Source: Eretmocerus hayati (taxonomy: Eukaryota; Arthropoda; Insecta; Hymenoptera; Aphelinidae). From it: a stretch of 64,000 nucleotides of DNA. A program made the position numbers and the translations under genes. The notes below the pieces were generated by a model. The model saw only the letters and a list, made by a program, of their open reading frames with translations. It had not been told where the DNA came from and ran no database searches. The DNA lies in contig CM056743.1 of NCBI GenBank assembly GCA_029851415.1, positions 21,118,905 through 21,182,904 on the forward strand, in the 5' to 3' direction. The stretch's first letter is position 1; every line of letters starts with the position of its first letter. Shown here in pieces: positions 58,701 through 64,000 of this stretch.

Positions 58701-61700
58701 CGAAATTGGAAAACGGTTGATTAATGTTTTTTTCGCAATTTTCCGATGTTTGGGTGCCTACAAAATTGCGAAAAATAACTTTCGCGCCTCGCACATGAGG
58801 TTCCCCGCTTCCGAGCGATCATTTCACCCCTCGCCTCCGGCTCGGACCAAAATCCAATCGCTCAGAAGCGAGCTACAACCTCATAAACTCGGTGCGAAAT
58901 ATACTATTTACGCACAGATTTTAGTTTGCACACGATTTCAAGAACTTTGAGCACTGTAAAACTATGCGCAAAGTTACTTTTGCGCACAGTTTCACTTTTA
59001 CACACTAAAATCTGAACGTTAATGGGATTACGATCAACCTCGCGCACCGCACAACCGCACCAAAATGGACTTATACGCACAACTTAACGCACAGTATATC
59101 AAAAAAGTGTTGTTTTGAAATTATTTTCCTAATTTTTTTTCAATCGGAGGTTTTGTTCCCTGCACCCCTCTCCCGCGCCCTGCATTACACCTGCAGGTCC
59201 GAGTTCACGATCGAATTGGGCACAGCTAGCTTTTTGATACATGATTCCCAAGCTTCTATCATAGAGAGACACAACCTTGGGTAATTGGTTTCCCTAACAT
59301 TTAAACGAGTTCAAACGATGGCCAAGTTCCGTTTATTCTATCATAGAGTCACAGTTTTCCACACACATTACTTCAAAAAATTAGATGCTTATTGATGTGA
59401 GATATAATTTGATGATTGCGTATTTTTCGGCGGGTGCCATCTTTGCTCACAGCAATAGCATAAAATAACATAGGCAACACGGAGCAAACATTTGCGCACT
59501 CGTCTCCGCACTCGTGTGCAAATTCATCATTGACAAAAATTAATTCGCACACTCGTTGCGAGCCCTCGTACGCAGATTTTCATTTGACCCCTAGTTGCTT
59601 AATATACTATTATAAAACAGTGCATTGTCAAATTGATCAGGACATAATCAAATACGAATAGCTCTTGTTAGGTGGTTCATGAGTTGAGATTAATTTTTAC
59701 TGTCACAACTCAAACAGTGGCAGAAATTTTTTCCCAAAAAAATCTTGGGAGGTATTCAATCTGTAGGACTGATACATTAGTTTATCATATGACAAGATGA
59801 CAATATCCAATGAGATTCATATTCTGATGAGCCTTCTTCAATTTCCAGAGAAAAACGGTGGAAACTGAATATAACATTCCATCCAGAAAATGATACGGTC
59901 AGTTATCTACAAAAAAGAACTTGGCATTTTGAGAGCTCCAAAAGCAATGGTACATTGCAAGATAAAGTTTCACAACTCAACGCCATAATAGTTGTAAGCA
60001 ACTGATCAATCGATATTCCTTCAAAATATCAAAATAGATATTTGGGATGAAATATGATATTAATAACCATGACTTTTTGTTACAGTCGGCAGCGTACAAA
60101 ATGCGATATTGGTCGGCGTTTATGCAGTCAAGCTCAGGTTTCTTGATAAATCGTATGCGACAAGATACCAACTTTGTGAGAACGGTTGATGAAGTTTTAT
60201 TCTCCGGTTTCGAGGATAAGTTACTCACAATGGGTACAATTTTTACATCTGACGGAGCTCAAGAATATGATAAGTTTGGTTGGTTTTACAAGGTTGGTGA
60301 TCGTTTACTCTCTTTTTGAATCGTCACAATATTTCTTCATGAAATACCAAACGGTAAAAATACACGATATTATCGCATTCGCATTTTTTTCTGTATTTTC
60401 CACATTTCAATAATTATACGCCGATATTTTAGAGGTGTACATGAATGGAAATAGAAAATTTCTTCATCGTTGACATCTGTTCCATTGACATGATTTAGTT
60501 CATTCTGTTAGAGAAACTCTTGACAGAAAGAAAACTAATCAGATGATCCCTCGAACCAAAATATCTTGCTACTCACTTCAACTGAACTCACCGGACATGG
60601 CGTACGCTGCATCGGAAAGTCGGGAAACTCGAAGCTTAAAAAATATAGAAAATGCCGCCACAACTAGTTCCAAAGTATCTTCATGGTTTCCGGAAGGAAT
60701 CAAAATCATCCGTTGACGGAATCCGAAATCTCGTCAATTTTTCGATTTCCTTCATCATGAACGAATTACCATTTCCTTCATCGTTTTCCCGCTATAGGTT
60801 GGAAAGGCTGAGTTTGATCGAAAAACGGGTGGAGTAATTTTTTGTAGGATCTTGGAAGATCTAAACTGATGTGCTCATATTTTATAAGAAACTGCGTGCG
60901 ACGTGGGTAAATTGGGGAACTGAAAATACGCTGCTAAAAGTGGAGCAGAATGCTTTCTCATGGCGTTATGTGATAATAATCATAACGAATGAGAAAATAT
61001 CCTATATTTTGAGTTATTCTTCTGGGGAAGCATTTCAGAGAGATTTCGGTTATCTAAAAGCAGATTTTTCCAACAATATATATTTTTTGGTTCAGAGAAA
61101 ATTTCGATACAGTTGATTTAAAGATGATTAAACTGGAGTTCTCGGTGAAAATTTTTTTTTCCCGGAAAAAAAACATCATTTGAATAATGTTTCACGGATT
61201 TTGAGAGAATTTAGTATCAACCAGTGGATTCAGAATGGCGCATGAGTGACTACTAATACATAATATGTTCTACCATTTTTTGAATTATTCTTTTGAGGAA
61301 TCTTTTTAGAGAGATTTAGGTCGTCTAGACTGAGGTTTTTCCAATAATATCTATCGTTTGGTTGGGACGAAATTTCGATGCAAAGGGTTTGAAAATGATT
61401 ATAATGTAATTTGTGGTGAAAATTTCCATTTCCCGGAAAAAACTTCATTTGAGTAAACTCTTACGGATATTAAGAAAATTTGGTATCAACCAACCGATTC
61501 AGAATGGCGTATAAGAAAGTCTTTAGGTCATTAAAATTGAGAAAAATTCCGATTCAAACGGAATTCGATTAGGCGTAGAAAATACTTCAAGCCTGTAAAA
61601 GGAAATCCACTACTTTTGAGGAATTCTTATAATAGCTTCTTGCCATTGAGGGCATTGAATGAATAAATAAACAAATGAAGATAAATTTTTTAATTTCAGA

Positions 61701-62601
61701 GAAACGTAACGACTCAGTTCGAAGGCCACAAAAATATTGGAACTGGTGCAAAAGATTTATCAAATCTTGGTTTGATGAAAGTTTGGAACTACAAAGATAC
61801 CACAAAATTTTATGAGAGCCCCTGCAACATGGTCGAAGGAAGCGCAGGAGAGATGTGGCCACCTTACAGAACAACCGATGATATCAAGTTATTCACTCCG
61901 GACATCTGCAGGTGGGTAAATCCAACACCTCATTTGAATAAATTGAGAGATCGCGCTGATCAATAGCATTGGTCTAATATGATTCAAGATCTTTGATTGG
62001 CCAAGTCATCTTTGATGATAGGTGTTTCCAATCTTTTTTTTTTATACTTCATCATGTGTAGAATACTCATTCCAACTGATTTCGGGAGTAAAATCCATAA
62101 TGGACCCCAATAGGAAAATCTCGACTTCAAAAGAACTTGTTAAAATGAAATACCTGAGAGATAAATGAAGAGGATATTGTTAAACATTACAGACCAGTAA
62201 CATACGAGTACTCAGGCATTGTGAATCACAAAGGTATAGAAGGCTACAAGTATTCACTTGGGAGAAAATCTCTGAGCAACGATACAAGAAGACGGTACCC
62301 TCACGAACAGGCAAAATATTTCCAATCAACTACTACAACAGAAAATTCCTTCGACGTTAATTCAACGACATTTCGACCCGAAGATAGTCAATACGACGAA
62401 GATGAAATAAACGAAGGTGGATGTTACTGTAATGGCGAATGTACACCAATGGGTCTCATGAATGTATCAAGTTGTCGTTATGGAGCACCAGGTTTTATAA
62501 GTTTACCTCATTTTCTCAATGGTGATCCTTCGTTAATCGATGCCGTTGTTGGTATCAAACCTGAAAAAGAGAAACATGGATTCGACATTATTCTGGAACC
62601 T
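55604..62601 (+). CDS. CD36-family class B scavenger receptor (six exons, 3' partial)
   Basis: Joining 55604-55720, 56147-56310, 59849-59993, 60086-60292, 61700-61911 and 62193-62601 gives 418 codons in one frame. All six introns, including the last one that runs off the window, begin GT, and all five visible acceptors are AG. The product has a short N-terminal tail, a membrane span at residues about 9-31, and a large ectodomain with family boxes VPIYLKVYIFNWTNPEE, VQVGPYTFRE, DKFGWFYK, GLMKVWNY, SPCNMVEGS, PDICR and SCRYGAPGFISLPHF, and several NxS/T sites. Typical members have about 500 residues and a second C-terminal span; these last ~100 residues are beyond the window. In insects the family binds lipids, lipoproteins or apoptotic cells at the plasma membrane (croquemort, SNMP and emp types). 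Which subgroup this is cannot be settled here. The ATG follows an in-frame TGA two codons upstream. No frameshift is seen, so it looks intact. Confidence 0.93.
56147..56310 (+). CDS. CD36-family gene, exon 2
   Basis: Residues 40-94. Acceptor TTCTCTGTTTTAG, donor GTAAGA, ends in phase 2 inside an Arg codon. Carries FQVWKDT, the VPIYLKVYIFNWTNPEE box with glycosylation site N69, and VQVGPYTF. Confidence 0.93.
56343..57085 (+). repeat. Dispersed repeat Q, copy 2 (in CD36-family intron 2)
   Basis: Aligns with 44035-44790 on the same strand. It starts about 30 bp after the exon 2 donor site. Confidence 0.75.
57480..58915. repeat. Inverted pair of ~130-bp repeats in intron 2
   Basis: 57480-57620 and 58785-58915 are reverse complements. 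Both carry CTCAGAAGCGAGCTAC or its complement, and a CCTCGCCT(C/G)CGGCTCG block. The 1.2 kb between them includes the GC-rich tract at 57780-57860. They may be the ends of one element or two separate insertions. Confidence 0.7.
57780..57862. repeat. GC-rich tract with GGGGGCTTCCGCC-like inverted repeats
   Basis: Short inverted GC boxes (GGCGGAAGCCCCCGCC, GGCGGAGCCCCCC) in otherwise AT-rich intron sequence. Function unknown; probably part of a transposon. Confidence 0.6.
58916..59848. other. Rest of intron 2, no feature
   Basis: AT-rich intronic sequence with scattered GCGCAC words near 58.9-59.1 kb. No gene. Confidence 0.4.
59849..59993 (+). CDS. CD36-family gene, exon 3
   Basis: Completes Arg94 and encodes residues 95-142, including WKLNITFHPENDTVSYLQ and the RTWHFE box, with glycosylation sites NIT, NDT and NGT. 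Acceptor TTCCAG, donor GTAAGC, phase 0. Confidence 0.93.
60086..60292 (+). CDS. CD36-family gene, exon 4
   Basis: Residues 143-211, with RTVDEVLFSGFEDKLL and DKFGWFYK, the conserved boxes of the ectodomain. Acceptor TTTGTTACAG. The donor is an unusual GTTGGT, but the frame stops 8 codons into the intron and the next exon joins in phase. Confidence 0.9.
60871..61510 (+). repeat. Two diverged ~269-bp repeats in intron 4
   Basis: Segments ending in CAGAATGGCG at 61231 and 61500 align over most of their length (shared AGAGAGATTT, TTTCCCGGAAAAAA, GGTATCAACCA-like boxes). Confidence 0.75.
61700..61911 (+). CDS. CD36-family gene, exon 5
   Basis: Residues 212-281 and most of codon 282. RNVTTQFEGHKNIGTG, GLMKVWNY, SPCNMVEGSAGEMWPP and FTPDICR; the two Cys are likely disulfide partners. 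Acceptor TTTAATTTCAG, donor GTGGGT. Confidence 0.93.
62193..62601 (+). CDS. CD36-family gene, exon 6 (last in window)
   Basis: Completes codon 282 and encodes residues 283-418: YKYSLGRKSLSND, then a linker rich in Thr, Ser and acidic residues (STTTTENSFDVNSTTF and DEDEINE), then the Cys cluster CYCNGECTP and SCRYGAPGFISLPHF. Ends ...DIILEP at donor GTGAGT, phase 0. Confidence 0.92.
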
Positions 62602-63141
62602 GTGAGTTTTTACTTTCATTATTTTGAATTTCGCGGTTGGATTAGAATTTAATTTAAGGCAAGGGGATAGGCCTGCGCCATATTGGATTTCCTAGGGATA
62701 ATCACCCGTAATCCGTTCAGAGAATAACTCAAATTATAATGAACCGAATCACCTGGAATTTGATATGGGCGTATAAAATGCCTGTCCAAAGAGCGCATCG
62801 TGGCCAAAAGTCATATTTCATGCCGGGAAAGTATTTTTCCAATTTGTGATTTTCATGTCATCTGCTACAATGAGGGCACTCAATAACGAGATTGATCTTA
62901 TGCGACGCGATCGCACAATTTATTGGGGATTTGGTGACGATGCGCTCTTGTTTTGGATCCGAAGATCATGATGAATACCTCCTTTGGGCGCAACTCCTCG
63001 TAAAACTTGATATAAATCCCGAAAGGCAGTGAATGCGACGGTACCCGGATGGTTCGCAACGAGTTATATGGGTGGCTAGCCTGTGCTACGCGAGAGACAC
63101 CTGTTTGTTTATTATATCCGCGCGAGCATCAAATTTTCCTG

Positions 63142-63942
63142 CTTCAGTACTTTCCGCTTAATGTGGTCACATCAGGCCAAGGAACATTGATTCTAATAAG
63201 CGGATGATTCTAATACCCGGACAACATATATAATCATCAATCCACATTAATTATGAAAGTATAGCTAAGAAACATGAAATTTCCACCACCTTTTAACTTA
63301 TTTTATTAGTAAAGGGTAAAATACTGGTATTCTGTACAATCGTTAACAAAACACGAAAAACCATCTGCGCTATCTTATTTAGAAAAAAGTCGTCAACTTT
63401 TGATTGCTTTTGATTTAGAGGGAGCATATTGTCAATAAAAATCTCATATTGATTATGGAGCTCAAATACTAAATGCATCACTCTCGATTTCTTTTCTCGA
63501 CTTCAACAGCTTACTGAGCAAAGATTAGGGAATTGCAAGCTGTAACGCAGCATCCCGCTGACTCGTGCAATTTGGTAGAATATCATATTTTGCGAACAGT
63601 TGCAATCTTTCTTTGATACTGAGATAGGCTCGCTTGCTCATTTTGGCGAATGTTTAGAACAGAGTCGCGATCGGACAAAGACTGAGATGGAAAAACACTA
63701 TATGATATATACTAGTGTAGATAGTGTGAATATATCGTCAATAGAACGCTTTTTTTGCTTTGTAAATATTCCAACTAGCTCGCGAAGTGGACTTGGCGTG
63801 ATCCCATGAACCGAAGTTTTGAGCACAGGCTCCGATAAATTTTCCATTGGTCGATATACAAGCGGGTCGGGACCAGCAGTTCTGATCACAATAAACGAAT
63901 GATTCTATTATCCGTGATCACATTAAGCGGAAAGTACTGTAA
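63142..63942. mobile_element. Tc1/mariner- or pogo-like element with CAGTACTTTCCGCTTAATG termini (intron 6)
   Basis: The left end CAGTACTTTCCGCTTAATGT and the right end (complement of ACATTAAGCGGAAAGTACTG) match, and the inverted similarity extends about 70 bp inward. Right flank is TA, left flank TT. About 800 bp in total; an open frame at 63600-63809 shows no domain. Non-autonomous. Confidence 0.62.
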
Positions 63943-64000
63943 TATACTCCGATATAATTCTGCATGTCAGAAACAGCTGGAGAGCAGATTCAAGGCTAGC

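Noticed and set aside
63600..63809. Exon 7 of the CD36-family gene or a transposase exon
   Set aside because: The translated frame matches neither the remaining CD36 ectodomain nor a known transposase motif.

Overview
This window is a transposon-rich stretch of a eukaryotic, most likely insect, genome. The clearest host gene is the 5' part of a CD36-family scavenger receptor at 55604-62601, with six exons and GT/AG introns. Its sequence looks arthropod. A hymenopteran host is my guess from the mix of tRNA-headed SINE-like elements, satellites and R1/Jockey-like LINE tails; nothing in the sequence proves it. No bacterial or organellar features were seen.

Layout. 1-1853: Gag of a Ty3/Gypsy-type LTR element with four CCHC zinc knuckles, open to the left edge and not followed by pol. 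1854-9100: arrays with 33-, 68-, 52- and 180-bp units plus small hairpins. 10120-10531: a solo LTR with a 4-bp target duplication. 10536-23300: a diverged ~198-bp satellite, first in minus and then in plus orientation. It is interrupted by a foldback element (12243-13335, itself carrying a TA-flanked hairpin MITE), tRNA-headed composite elements, a hAT-like foldback (15855-16767) and an iteron-ended DNA element (21486-22197). 23300-24300: three ~335-bp repeats. 25600-26125: a further tRNA-headed element. 26274-26439: a piggyBac-like MITE built on two GC-rich palindromes. 26686-28218: an ankyrin-repeat exon fragment abutting a Ty1/Copia integrase fragment.

28435-43860: more satellite, a LINE 3' end flanked by a 90-bp perfect duplication (30679-31417), a decayed PIF/Harbinger transposase on the minus strand (34557-36454), a second Harbinger remnant on the plus strand (38387-39103), a hAT element with intact 8-bp target duplication (39627-40857) and a possible LTR. 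44035-54565: dispersed repeats, iteron blocks, two copies of a ~2-kb foldback family, a cluster resembling 5S-rRNA-derived SINEs, and a 1,088-bp near-perfect hairpin transposon at 52853-53940.

55604-64000: the CD36-family gene. It has a short N-terminal tail, a first membrane span and most of the glycosylated ectodomain. The C-terminal exons lie beyond the window, and the introns hold several repeats.

The genes do not form a pathway. The window is best read as one host receptor gene next to a graveyard of nested mobile elements. The points most worth a second look are the modular composite elements (constant tRNA-like head, interchangeable palindromic iterons, constant terminal motif), the 90-bp target duplication, the long hairpin transposon and the 5S-like cluster.
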